Origin: Streptomyces sp. HD
GTDB lineage: Bacteria > Actinomycetota > Actinomycetes > Streptomycetales > Streptomycetaceae
Assembly (NCBI RefSeq): GCF_028369295.1
Contig: NZ_JAQMYP010000012.1
Coordinates: 124,001-188,000, forward strand
Direction: 5' to 3'
DNA length: 64,000 nucleotides
Position numbers and translations under genes: made by a program. The stretch's first letter is position 1; each line of letters begins with the position of its first letter. A model generated the notes under the pieces. It searched no databases. It was not told the origin of the DNA and saw only the letters and a list, made by a program, of their open reading frames with translations. This document shows, one piece after another, positions 52,721 through 61,187 of the stretch.

Positions 52721-54085
52721 GTGCGTGAATACCTGCTGACGCTCTGCATCACGGCCGCGGTGACGTATCTGCTGACAGGGCCGGTACGTAAGTTCGCGAT
52801 CGTGGCCGGAGCGATGCCGGAGATCCGGGCACGTGACGTGCACCGGGAGCCCACTCCGCGGCTCGGCGGGATCGCGATGTTCTTCGGCCTGTGTGCGGGG
52901 TTGCTGGTCGCCGACCACCTCACGAACCTCAGTAGTGTCTTCGAGAACTCCAACGAACCGCGGGCGCTGCTCTCCGGAGCGGCGCTCATCTGGCTGATCG
53001 GCGTCCTGGACGACAAGTTCGAGATCGACGCCCTGATCAAGCTGGGCGGCCAGATGATCGCCGCCGGCGTCATGGTCATGCAGGGTCTGACGATCCTGTG
53101 GCTGCCGATCCCGGGCCTCGGCAACGTGGCGCTGACCCAGTGGCAGGGCACCCTGCTCACCGTCGCCCTGGTCGTCATCACCATCAACGCGGTCAACTTC
53201 GTCGACGGACTGGACGGCCTCGCGGCCGGCATGGTCTGCATCGCCTCGGCCGCGTTCTTCCTCTACGCCTACCGGGTCTGGGTGTCGTACGGCATCGAGG
53301 CCGCCGCTCCGGCCACGCTGTTCGCGGCGATCCTGATGGGCATGTGCCTGGGCTTCCTGCCGCACAACATGCACCCGGCGCGGATCTTCATGGGCGACTC
53401 CGGCTCGATGCTCATCGGCCTGGTCCTGGCGGCGGGCGCGATCTCCATCACCGGCCAGGTCGACCCGGACGCGCTGAAGCTGTTCGCGGGTTCGGAGAAG
53501 GCTGCGGTGCACCAGACGGTCCCGGTCTACATCCCGCTCCTCCTCCCCCTGACGATCATCGCGATCCCGGCCGCCGACCTGATCCTCGCGATCGTGCGCC
53601 GCACCTGGCGCGGCCAGTCGCCGTTCGCCGCCGACCGCGGCCACCTGCACCACCGCCTCCTGGAGATCGGCCACTCGCACAGCCGCGCGGTGCTGATCAT
53701 GTACTTCTGGTCGGCCCTGATCGCGTTCGGAGCGCTCGCGTACTCGGTCAACTCGGCGTCGATGTGGATCGTGCTGGGCGTGGTGTTCTTGAGCGCCATC
53801 GGGCTCCTCCTGCTCCTCATGCCCCGCTTCACGCCCCGCGCCCCGCGCTGGGCCGAGGCCTTCGTGCCGCCGCGCTACCGGCGTGGCCGGGCGGCCGGGA
53901 TCGGTGCCCTGCCGGCCCGGGAAGGTGTTCCGGTGGCCTCCGGCGGACCCGTGCCCCCGGCGGCCGACGGGACCGCCGGGGTGGTCGCGGCACGCGAGCC
54001 GGGCGTCGCCCGCAAGCTGAACGGCGCCACCGCCCTCTCCGACCACTCCACCCGGCTGCGGACGCACGAGCACGAGCGGGCGTAG
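52721..54085 (+). CDS. WecA/MraY-family undecaprenyl-phosphate glycosyl-1-phosphate transferase
   Basis: 454 aa, about eleven membrane segments. It links UDP-GlcNAc (or a similar sugar) to undecaprenyl phosphate for teichoic or other wall polymers. Motifs: RDVHREPTPRLGGIA, LDDKFEID (Asp-Asp), NAVNFVDGLDGLAAG, FMGDSGSMLIG and RGHLHHRLLEIGHSH. The tail (~390-454) is hydrophilic. GTG 52721 has GGGGA 5 nt upstream. In S. coelicolor the ATP synthase genes come next; here convergent cluster genes do. Confidence 0.93.
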   Translation: MREYLLTLCITAAVTYLLTGPVRKFAIVAGAMPEIRARDVHREPTPRLGGIAMFFGLCAGLLVADHLTNLSSVFENSNEPRALLSGAALIWLIGVLDDKFEIDALIKLGGQMIAAGVMVMQGLTILWLPIPGLGNVALTQWQGTLLTVALVVITINAVNFVDGLDGLAAGMVCIASAAFFLYAYRVWVSYGIEAAAPATLFAAILMGMCLGFLPHNMHPARIFMGDSGSMLIGLVLAAGAISITGQVDPDALKLFAGSEKAAVHQTVPVYIPLLLPLTIIAIPAADLILAIVRRTWRGQSPFAADRGHLHHRLLEIGHSHSRAVLIMYFWSALIAFGALAYSVNSASMWIVLGVVFLSAIGLLLLLMPRFTPRAPRWAEAFVPPRYRRGRAAGIGALPAREGVPVASGGPVPPAADGTAGVVAAREPGVARKLNGATALSDHSTRLRTHEHERA

Positions 54086-54102
54086 CGGCCGGTCGCCGGG
54101 GG

Positions 54103-55248
54103 TCAGTGGAGGGTGGCCTGCGGGTGCGGGCCCCAGGCGGTGCGCAGTACGGCGCTGACCTCGCCCACCGTGGCCCTGGCCGCCAGGGCCTCCTTCATGG
54201 GGTGAAGAACGTTGTCGTCGCTCTGCGCGGCCTTCCCCAGCCGTACCAGGGCTTCGTCGACGGCGGCCTCGACGCGCCAGGCGCGCAGCTTGGCCAGTTG
54301 CTCGGTCTGGCGGGCCCGCAGGACGGCGGAGCCCAGGTGCGGCCGGGGCGGCGGCCGGTTCTCGAAGCGTCGGCCGAGCTGTGTGCCGCCCAGGCCACGC
54401 TCGACGACCGCGAGCGCTCCGCCCAGTCGCTCCAGCCGCTCCAGCAGGGCGAGTGCCTCGGTCTCCAAGCCCGCCGTGCGAGGCCGCCGCCGATCCGGGG
54501 GAGTGGCCGTGCCACCCCGCGGCTCCTGGACGTACAGGCGTGGTACGTCCACGTTCGCCGCGAACCGCTCGTTGGCCGTCCGCGTCCACACTCGGCGCAC
54601 CGCACGCAGCTTCGCCCGGGTCTCGGGGCCGGTGGCGCCCTTGGCCAGACAGAGGGTCAGCCTGGGCACGACCACACTCGCGTCCAGGCCGGGGCCCGCG
54701 GCGGCCGCGTGCAGGTACTCCATGCCGCAGGCGACGGCGAAAGCGACCTCCAGCGCCGGATCCGCGCCCGGCCCCGCCAGCTGGTGGCCGCAGACGGACA
54801 GGCACTGCCAGCGGGGCAGCTCGGCCACGCCGTACGCGAGGACGTCCATGGCCAGCCGCAGCAGGGGGCGCAGCTGGAGTCCGCCGAGTCCGCCCGTGAG
54901 GAAGCTCCGGAAGGCGTCGTTGCGCACCGCCCCGGCCAACCGGCGGGGCGGTGTCCCATGCTCCTCCGCGACGAGCCGGCACAGCACCAGGAGGGGGGCC
55001 GCCGCGGCGTCGGCCGCCAGCGTGGGGCGCACCCGGTCCAGAGGGAGCCCGTTGAAGAGCACACGCATGTCGTCGATGGAGTCGACGGGGACCCCGCAGC
55101 GGCCGACCAGCCCCCGCGCCTGGGGCGCATCGGAGTCGAGGCCGGCCCGCGTGGGCAGGTCGAAGCCGATCGGTACGATCCTGGCGCCGTCGGCCACCAG
55201 CTGCCGGCACGTGGCGTTGGCCTGCGTCGCGGTCCCGGAGACGGTCAT
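54103..55248 (-). CDS. Degenerate methylmalonyl-CoA-mutase-like protein
   Basis: 381 aa. The first ~60% follows the mutase barrel: VPIGFDLPTRAGLDSD, VGRCGVPVDSIDDMRVLF, GLPLDRVRPTL, LAGAVRNDAFRSFL and KLRAVRRVWTR. Then ~90 residues of the normal barrel are missing, including the HCQTSG active-site His segment, and YHMQEAGA has become GHQLAGPGA. There is no cobalamin-binding domain in the protein or nearby. So catalysis as a normal mutase is unlikely, yet the frame is intact and coupled by ATGA to the PPTase gene. Confidence 0.8.
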   Translation of the reverse strand: MTVSGTATQANATCRQLVADGARIVPIGFDLPTRAGLDSDAPQARGLVGRCGVPVDSIDDMRVLFNGLPLDRVRPTLAADAAAAPLLVLCRLVAEEHGTPPRRLAGAVRNDAFRSFLTGGLGGLQLRPLLRLAMDVLAYGVAELPRWQCLSVCGHQLAGPGADPALEVAFAVACGMEYLHAAAAGPGLDASVVVPRLTLCLAKGATGPETRAKLRAVRRVWTRTANERFAANVDVPRLYVQEPRGGTATPPDRRRPRTAGLETEALALLERLERLGGALAVVERGLGGTQLGRRFENRPPPRPHLGSAVLRARQTEQLAKLRAWRVEAAVDEALVRLGKAAQSDDNVLHPMKEALAARATVGEVSAVLRTAWGPHPQATLH

Positions 55249-55916
55249 GCGGGGGGCCGTCGCTCGACCACGACCGACGTGATGACGATGCCGTGACCCA
55301 CGGCCCAGCGGCCGTCGAGGTCGCACATGGAGGGCTCTGCGGCACGCAGGGTGCTGGGGAGCACCCGGCCGTGGAAGGTGCCCCGCACCGGGTCGACGTC
55401 GATCAGGACGTGCTCGAAGCCCAGGGGCCGCGAGGTCGCCGGGAACCACGCCTTGTAGATGCTTTCCTTGGCGCTGAACAGCAGTTTGTCCCAGTTGGCG
55501 GTGGGATACCGCGCCGCGTGCTGCTTGACCTGCACCTGCTCGGCAGGCAGTGCCACGGCTTCCAGGACGCCCTCCGGGAGCGGTACGTCGGGCTCCGCGT
55601 CGATGCCCAGGGCCGTGATGCCGGAGGTACGGGCGACAGCGGCGGCGCGGTAGCCGGCGCAGTGGGTGATCGCTCCGCAGACCCCGGCGGGCCAGCGCGG
55701 CGCGCCCTGCGGTGTGGCGAGGAGCGGTCCTGCCGGGATGCCGCCGAGGGCGGCCACCGCCCGGCGTGCGCAGTGGCGGCCTGTGGCGAACTCCTGCCGG
55801 CGGGTCTCCACGGAGTCCCGGACGAGGGCGGCTTCCTCTGGGTGCAGGGAGCCGACGGGGACGTCGCCGAACATCTCGTGGACCGCTGCTGCGGAAGGGA
55901 GAATCCGTTCGATCAC
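55245..55916 (-). CDS. 4'-phosphopantetheinyl transferase (EntD/Sfp type)
   Basis: 223 aa; puts the phosphopantetheine arm on carrier proteins of polyketide or peptide synthases. Seen: CARRAVAALGGIPAGPLL and CGAITHCAGYRAAAV of the EntD-like group, GIDAEPDVPLPEG with the Mg-binding Asp (~104) and FSAKESIYKAWFP (~146-158). GTG 55916 overlaps the phosphoesterase stop (GTGA), and the stop overlaps the mutase-like start (ATGA). Confidence 0.94.
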   Translation of the reverse strand: MIERILPSAAAVHEMFGDVPVGSLHPEEAALVRDSVETRRQEFATGRHCARRAVAALGGIPAGPLLATPQGAPRWPAGVCGAITHCAGYRAAAVARTSGITALGIDAEPDVPLPEGVLEAVALPAEQVQVKQHAARYPTANWDKLLFSAKESIYKAWFPATSRPLGFEHVLIDVDPVRGTFHGRVLPSTLRAAEPSMCDLDGRWAVGHGIVITSVVVERRPPA

Positions 55917-56788
55917 CGGTCCGCACCGCCGACGCGTGCCGGTGCCTGAGCCAGCACATCGACGGGCCAGTGCGGCTTGCGCCGGGGCCACCGCTGCCAT
56001 TCCCGCGGATAGCCGAGGGACGCCTCGTGGTGGGGCACGCCCTGCCAGTGGATCACCCGCGGGATGTGCAGATGGCCGTAGACCACGGCGGCCGCCCGGT
56101 ATCGCACGGGCCAGTCCGCCGTCGCCGTCGTGCCGCACCACAGGGCGAACTCGGGGTGGCGCAGGGCGCGGGTGGGTTCCCGGACGAGCGGGAAATGGTT
56201 GAGAAGAACGGTGGGTGGGCCGTCCACGAGGGCGTCGAGCCGGACTCGGGTCTCGGCGATCCGGGCCCGGCACCAGGCCTCACGACTCGGCCAGGGATCC
56301 GGGTCGAGCAGGAACTCGTCCGTGCAGATCACCCCGGCTTCGTCGGCGAGGCGCAGCGCGTGGCTCTTGGACCAGGCCGCCGGTGGCAGGAAGCTGTAGT
56401 CGTAGAGGAGGAAGAGCGGGACGACGGTCACCGGGCCGCCCCGGCCGTGCCAGACGGGGTAGGGGTCCTCGGGCGTGACGACGCCCAGGTCACGGCAGCG
56501 CTCCACCAGATGCCGGTACTTGGCTTCACCGCGCAGGTCCTCGGGGTCACCCGGCGCGGTCCACAGTTCGTGGTTGCCGGGGGTCCACACGACCTTGGCG
56601 AACCGGTCGCGCAGCAGGGACAGCGCCCACGTGATGTCGGCCACGCTCTCGCCCACGTCCCCGGCGACCAGCAGCCAGTCCTCGTCGGAGTCCGGGCGGA
56701 GCCGCTCGACGATCTCCCTGTTCTGCTCGTGGCGGACATGGATGTCGCTGACGGCGAGAAGTCGGCCAGCATGTCGATTCCGGCTCAA
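55913..56788 (-). CDS. Calcineurin-type metallophosphoesterase
   Basis: 291 aa. Metal ligands in order: SDIHVRH (~14-20), GDVGES (~44), GNHELW (~72), NHFPLV and GHLHIP. It lies directly before a PPTase gene, a pairing seen elsewhere in Streptomyces (from memory, SCO6672-SCO6673); it may hydrolyse a CoA- or phosphopantetheine-related compound, but this is inference. TTG 56788 is preferred: GGAGG stands 6 nt before it. Confidence 0.9.
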   Translation of the reverse strand: MSRNRHAGRLLAVSDIHVRHEQNREIVERLRPDSDEDWLLVAGDVGESVADITWALSLLRDRFAKVVWTPGNHELWTAPGDPEDLRGEAKYRHLVERCRDLGVVTPEDPYPVWHGRGGPVTVVPLFLLYDYSFLPPAAWSKSHALRLADEAGVICTDEFLLDPDPWPSREAWCRARIAETRVRLDALVDGPPTVLLNHFPLVREPTRALRHPEFALWCGTTATADWPVRYRAAAVVYGHLHIPRVIHWQGVPHHEASLGYPREWQRWPRRKPHWPVDVLAQAPARVGGADR

Positions 56789-56840
56789 CTCTGCCCTCCC
56801 CGGCCCCGGGCCGCCGGTCCGAGGCGGCTTCGTGTCCCAC

Positions 56841-56876
56841 AGCCTGATCCACTGCCCTGGCTGGTGGAACCCCTAA
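56841..56876 (-). promoter_or_regulatory. Promoter of the phosphoesterase operon with TTAGGGGTT box
   Basis: On the minus strand: TTAGGGGTT (56876-56868) runs into TTCCAC (-35, 56869-56864), 17 nt, CAGGCT (-10, 56846-56841). The leader to TTG 56788 would be about 45 nt. The same box stands in front of two other genes of the cluster edge. Confidence 0.55.
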
Positions 56877-57068
56877 CCCGCACCCCGACCGCCGGTGGGA
56901 AGGGGGCAGTTGCCCACCGGTGGGCCTGACTGGCGAGCAGTGGTGGCCGGCGCGGGTGTCGCGACGTCCTTGTGCTGCGCCTGTCACCGGCGAAACAGCG
57001 CCGAGTCATCGGACGCCGCTGCCACTACCGAAGAAGGGCCAGTTGGGGCAACGTTTCTGACTGACTAC

Positions 57069-57113
57069 TAGGGGGGTGCGCGTGGGATTAGGGGTTGTGG
57101 GGTGACTAAGGGG
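57069..57113 (+). promoter_or_regulatory. Triple TAGGGG-type boxes before the thioesterase
   Basis: TAGGGGGGTGC (57069-57079), TTAGGGGTTG (57088-57097) and CTAAGGGG (57106-57113) follow each other at 18-20 nt, about two helical turns, 77-120 nt before the start. The first two are repeated word for word before LAL-2. TTGTGG at 57095 could be the -35 but no good -10 lies 17 nt on. The rest of the 401-nt gap up to 57189 shows no gene. Confidence 0.6.
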
Positions 57114-57189
57114 TCACGAAGCATGATGGGCGAGACGACAGGGCCCAGGAGGTTGCAGTCCGACGGCCGCCTGTAGCACGAAAGGTTCA

Positions 57190-57951
57190 ATGGTGAGTGC
57201 CAACCGCGTTGACGAGACCCTGTGGATTCGCCGGTTCCATCCGGCGGCCTCTGCGGCCACCAGGCTCGTCTGCCTCCCACACGCTGGTGGATCCGCCCCC
57301 TACTTCCTTCCGGTCTCCAAGGCGCTCGCCCCGGAGGTCGACGTTCTCGCTGTCCAGTACCCGGGACGGCAGGACCGCCGGCAGGAGCGGTGCATCGACA
57401 ACATTCCCGAACTGGCCGATGCCGTGACGGCCGAACTGCTGCCACTGGCGGACCGGCCGCTGGTGCTGTTCGGCCACAGCATGGGAGCCAGCCTCGCGTT
57501 CGAGGTGGGTATTCGGCTGGAGAAGGCGGGGACCGTGCCCCTGGCGCTGTTCGCCTCCGGTCGCCGGGCTCCTTCGCGCTACCGTGAGGAGAGCGTGCAT
57601 CTCCGCAGTGACGACGAGATCATCGCCGAGCTCAGAGCGCTGAGCGGGACGCGGTCCGAGGTGCTGGCCGACGAGGAGATCCTGCGCATGGCGCTGCCGG
57701 CCATTCGCGGCGACTACAAGGCGGCCGAGACGTACCGCCACACTGACGGGGTGCGGCTCGCGGCGCCGATTCATGTCCACTACGGGGTGGACGACCCGCG
57801 GGTCAGCCTCGACGAGGCGCAGGCCTGGGCGGATCACACGAGCGGCCACTTTGAGCTCCAGACCTACCCCGGCGGGCATTTCTACCTCAATGAGCAGGCG
57901 CCCCGTGTCATCGAGGCGATCGCCCGGGTGACGTCCACCGTCACGTCGTAG
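57190..57951 (+). CDS. Type II thioesterase of the cluster edge
   Basis: 253 aa editing thioesterase. Seen: RLVCLPHAGGSAPYFLP, VQYPGRQDRRQER, Ser in LFGHSMGASLAFE (~97), YGVDDPRVS (Asp) and YPGGHFYLNEQ (His). AAAGG stands 4 nt before ATG 57190. Similar to the thioesterase at 26307 but clearly diverged. Divergent from the phosphoesterase-PPTase operon across a shared control region. Confidence 0.93.
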   Translation: MVSANRVDETLWIRRFHPAASAATRLVCLPHAGGSAPYFLPVSKALAPEVDVLAVQYPGRQDRRQERCIDNIPELADAVTAELLPLADRPLVLFGHSMGASLAFEVGIRLEKAGTVPLALFASGRRAPSRYREESVHLRSDDEIIAELRALSGTRSEVLADEEILRMALPAIRGDYKAAETYRHTDGVRLAAPIHVHYGVDDPRVSLDEAQAWADHTSGHFELQTYPGGHFYLNEQAPRVIEAIARVTSTVTS

Positions 57952-57988
57952 AACCGAGGGCCTGCCCGGCCCTTTGGGAAATTCGGTA

Positions 57989-58011
57989 CAGGGCCCGGCC
58001 GCCGGGCCCTG
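57989..58011 (+). terminator. Thioesterase terminator-like hairpin
   Basis: CAGGGCCCGGC-C-GCCGGGCCCTG, a perfect inverted repeat 38 nt after the stop. No U-tract. Confidence 0.7.
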
Positions 58012-58386
58012 GCGAGCCCCGTTCAAAGTCGAGCGGTGGATACTGCGGCGACCATCCGTGGGCCGAGTTCCTTTTCACACCAAGAATTAATCCGCTCCTT
58101 ACGCGACCCTTATTTATTCCTCCTGTCCGGGAGTTTGCGGCAGACTGTCTGACTCGCCCTGACCTGCGCGGAGTCGACGGCGGGGTGATTTCTGTCCATG
58201 TCTGTCCCAATATTTTTTGAAGTTGACACCTCCACTGGACTGGTGTTTGAATTATGTGGGTTTTTGGTGCGTATGGCGCGGTTAAGGGTCAATCGGGGAA
58301 ACTGCGCGTGGGGTTCTGAGTTTTCTTCCCTCATGCGCGTGGCCATGTACTCTTGGCCGGACTGATAACGGGGTGTTTCGGCATTT
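58012..58386. other. AT-richer leader region of LAL-1
   Basis: Between the hairpin and the regulator. Contains stretches such as AAGAATTAATCC, CTTATTTATTCC and AATATTTTTTGAAG that are unusually AT-rich for the window, and the promoter at 58223. GGTTAAGGGTCAATCGGGG (58277-58295) is a weak relative of the TAGGGG box downstream of the -10. No gene seen. Confidence 0.5.
58223..58252 (+). promoter_or_regulatory. LAL-1 promoter with consensus -35
   Basis: TTGACA (58223-58228), 18 nt, TTGAAT (58247-58252). The leader would be about 130 nt. It lacks the TTAGGGGTT box found at the other three promoters. Confidence 0.5.
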
Positions 58387-61176
58387 ATGGTCCTGGTAGG
58401 GAGAGTTCAGAAAAAAGATCGACTCGAAGCGGTCTTTTCGTTCGTTCGGTCATCCGGAATGGCGAGAACCGTGCTGGTCGAGGCGGCCGCGGGCTGTGGA
58501 AAGACTGAGCTCCTGGAAGGGCTCGTGCGGCATGTCGAGTCACTCGGTCTGACGGTTCTGCATACCAGTGCGATCGCAGAGGAGAGAAATACCCCTCTCA
58601 GTGTGCTTCGCGGTCTCGTCAATAGTTCCTCCTTTCCCGACGAGCTGGTGCGGCGATTTCACACGATGGGTGATGCCGCGGTGCACGGGGCTTCTGCGGG
58701 AGCAGGGGGTGAGGTACGGCGCGACGCCGCCTGGTACGAGCTGATGCGGACGTTCTGTGCCGGGGTTCGCGCACTCGCACGGCGGGAGCCCCTCGTGGTG
58801 GCGGTCGACGACATCCAGCACGGCGACACCGACTCCCTGCGCCAGTTGCTCCATCTGGCCCGGCACTGCTGCAACGTGCCGTTACTGCTGGTGCTCACGC
58901 AACCGCTCGTCGGGAGCCCGGCGGACGGAGCCTTCGGCGCGCAGTTGCTGAGGCAGCCCCACCTGGAGCGCATCCGGCTGCCGGCGCTCGGCCCGGAGGA
59001 CGTCGCCGGCTTCCTTGCCGAACTGGGGTACGCGGGGGTCGGTACCGACATGGCGGAGCACTGTTTCGCGGTCAGTGGCGGCAACCCCTTACTGCTGCGG
59101 GCGCTGCTGCAGGACGCCGGCCTGGAGCCGGGCGACCCGACGGGCGGCCGGGGGCTCAGGGTCGGGCAGGCGTACGGCAGGGCCGTCCTCACCTGCCTGG
59201 ATCGCAGCGGTGAGAAGGTGTACGACGTTGCCGCCGGACTGGCCGTGCTCGGCGGAGCGTTCACCCATGAACGGCTCTCCCGGCTGCTGGACATCTCCGC
59301 CGCCGAACTCACCGAGAACCTCCAGGCCCTGCAAGGCACGGGCATTGTGGCCGGTACGTCCTTCCAGCACCCGGCGGCAGAGGAGGCGGTCCTGGACTCG
59401 CTGGAGCCCTCGCACCGGCTCCGTCTGCACCAGCGGGCCGCGGAGCTGTTGCACACCTTCGGGGCTTCGTCGGCGCTGGTGGCCGAACACCTCCAAGAGG
59501 CCGGGCAGTTGAAGGACCCCTGGACGGTCGGCGTCCTTCAACAGGCCGCCGAACAGGCTCTCTCGGAAGACCGCGCGTGCCGTGCCGTGGCCTATCTCGA
59601 ACTGGCGCACACCGCGTGCGAGGACCCGCTGCGGCGCGCCGAGATCAAGATCAGGCTCGGCTCGGTGACCCGGCGGATCAGCGTCGCCGACGCCGAGCGT
59701 CATGTCGGCGACGTGCTCCAGGCGCTCCGGGCGGGCTGGCTCGACCCGGCGGACGCGGGCGGCCTCGGCGAGCTGTTGCTGGCCCACGGACGACTGGAGC
59801 ACGCGCGCGTTCTGCTGGACCCGCAGGAGCCCGACCCCGACGATGGAACCCGGGCCCGCCCGCGGACCACGGAGTCGCGCGAGGGCTTTCTGCGCCGCAG
59901 GCTCTGGGGCGCCGGGTCACGGTCGTCCCGGCTCGACAGCCCGGGAACCGGCAGCCCGCCCGTCGGCCGAGCGGGCAGGGGCATCCTCGCGGGGTTCAGT
60001 GGCGAGCACTCCGGCCGGCGGTCCCAGCACATCGCGAGCGCAGAGGGATTCCTGGAGATCACGCAGCTGACCGACACCACGTTCGACCCCGTGGTCGACG
60101 CCATCTGGACACTGGTCGGCCTCGGAGCCGTGGAGCGTGCCCTGCACTGGTGCGACACCTTCCTGCGGGAGTCGGCGGCGCGGAACGCGCCCGGCTGGGA
60201 GGCGGTCATCGCCGCCGTGCGCTCCGAAGCGGCCCTGCACGGCGGTGACCTGGCCGGGGCCGAGCGTGATGCGCGCCGCTCTCTGGCGCTGCTGCCCGAG
60301 CGCCACCGGTCGGCCTTCGAGGCAGCGGTGGTCGCCCGGCTGGTGACGGTGCAGGTCGCCCGGGGAAACCACCGGGAGGCGGCCCGGCTGTTGAGCCGCC
60401 CGGCGGCGGACTACTTGCCGGACACCTTCCACTGGCTCTTCTACCTTCGGGCCCGCGGGCTGTACTACCTGGCCACCCGGCAGTACGACTCGGCGCTGTG
60501 GGACTTCCAGGAGATCGGCCGCGTCGCGGGGCGGTGGGGCACGGACTGGCCTTCCCTGCTGCCCTGGCGCACGGACAAGGCGGAGGTGCTGCTGCGGCTG
60601 GGGGAGCGGGAACAGGGGCAGCGGCTGGCCGCCGAGCAGCTGGCCCTGACCCAGAACGGCGCACCGCGCATCCGCGGTATCTCACTGCGTGTCCAGGGCC
60701 TCGCCTCGGAGCCCGGCGCCCGGCTCTCCCTGCTCAAGCGGGCGGTGGTGGAGCTGAACCGGGCCGACGACCCGCTGGAGCTCTCCCGGGCCGTGTTCGA
60801 CCTGTCCCACGCCCACCGGCAGTCCGGGCAGACCCGGCAGGCGGTGTCGGCCCTGCGCCAGGCCCGGCAACTGGCCAAGAGCTGCGGGGTGCCACCGCCC
60901 CGGGACCCGATCGGATCGCCCGACGCCGCCGGGGCAGCAGTGGAGCCGTCCGTCGCGAAGGAACCCGAGCGGCACGTCCGCTGGGAACACCTCAGCGAGT
61001 CCGAACGCCGGGTGGCGGCTCTGGCCGCCCGCGGGCACACGAACCGGGAGATCTCGGGACGGCTGCACATCACCATGAGCACGGTGGAGCAGCATCTGAC
61101 ACGTGTATACCGAAAACTTGAAATAAATGGGCGTGACGAATTGATGTCCGAGGCGTGGGCCGGTGTCAAAGTCTGA
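58387..61176 (+). CDS. LuxR-family (LAL) cluster-situated activator 1, two TTA codons
   Basis: 929 aa large ATP-binding LuxR regulator. Walker A AAAGCGKTEL (~33-42), Walker B PLVVAVDDIQ, a long TPR-like helical middle, and a C-terminal LuxR HTH (~868-925: LSESERRVAALAARGHTNRE then TMSTVEQHLTRVYRKL). TTA codons at 58882-58884 (codon 166) and 59089-59091 (codon 235), the second inside the conserved GGNPLLLRALL. These make it a bldA-dependent gene by expectation. Likely transcriptional activator of the neighbouring cluster. Confidence 0.93.
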   Translation: MVLVGRVQKKDRLEAVFSFVRSSGMARTVLVEAAAGCGKTELLEGLVRHVESLGLTVLHTSAIAEERNTPLSVLRGLVNSSSFPDELVRRFHTMGDAAVHGASAGAGGEVRRDAAWYELMRTFCAGVRALARREPLVVAVDDIQHGDTDSLRQLLHLARHCCNVPLLLVLTQPLVGSPADGAFGAQLLRQPHLERIRLPALGPEDVAGFLAELGYAGVGTDMAEHCFAVSGGNPLLLRALLQDAGLEPGDPTGGRGLRVGQAYGRAVLTCLDRSGEKVYDVAAGLAVLGGAFTHERLSRLLDISAAELTENLQALQGTGIVAGTSFQHPAAEEAVLDSLEPSHRLRLHQRAAELLHTFGASSALVAEHLQEAGQLKDPWTVGVLQQAAEQALSEDRACRAVAYLELAHTACEDPLRRAEIKIRLGSVTRRISVADAERHVGDVLQALRAGWLDPADAGGLGELLLAHGRLEHARVLLDPQEPDPDDGTRARPRTTESREGFLRRRLWGAGSRSSRLDSPGTGSPPVGRAGRGILAGFSGEHSGRRSQHIASAEGFLEITQLTDTTFDPVVDAIWTLVGLGAVERALHWCDTFLRESAARNAPGWEAVIAAVRSEAALHGGDLAGAERDARRSLALLPERHRSAFEAAVVARLVTVQVARGNHREAARLLSRPAADYLPDTFHWLFYLRARGLYYLATRQYDSALWDFQEIGRVAGRWGTDWPSLLPWRTDKAEVLLRLGEREQGQRLAAEQLALTQNGAPRIRGISLRVQGLASEPGARLSLLKRAVVELNRADDPLELSRAVFDLSHAHRQSGQTRQAVSALRQARQLAKSCGVPPPRDPIGSPDAAGAAVEPSVAKEPERHVRWEHLSESERRVAALAARGHTNREISGRLHITMSTVEQHLTRVYRKLEINGRDELMSEAWAGVKV

Positions 61177-61187
61177 GGAATCGTGGA

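Noticed and set aside
54103-55248. Annotation as a working isobutyryl- or methylmalonyl-CoA mutase subunit supplying extender units
   Set aside because: Active-site segment and B12 domain are missing and no small subunit or epimerase is adjacent, so precursor supply is not supported.
52214-55345. A 1043-codon minus-strand frame across glyA, the WecA-like gene and the mutase-like gene
   Set aside because: It crosses three genes with recognisable proteins in other frames and has an Arg/Ala/Gly-rich nonsense translation.
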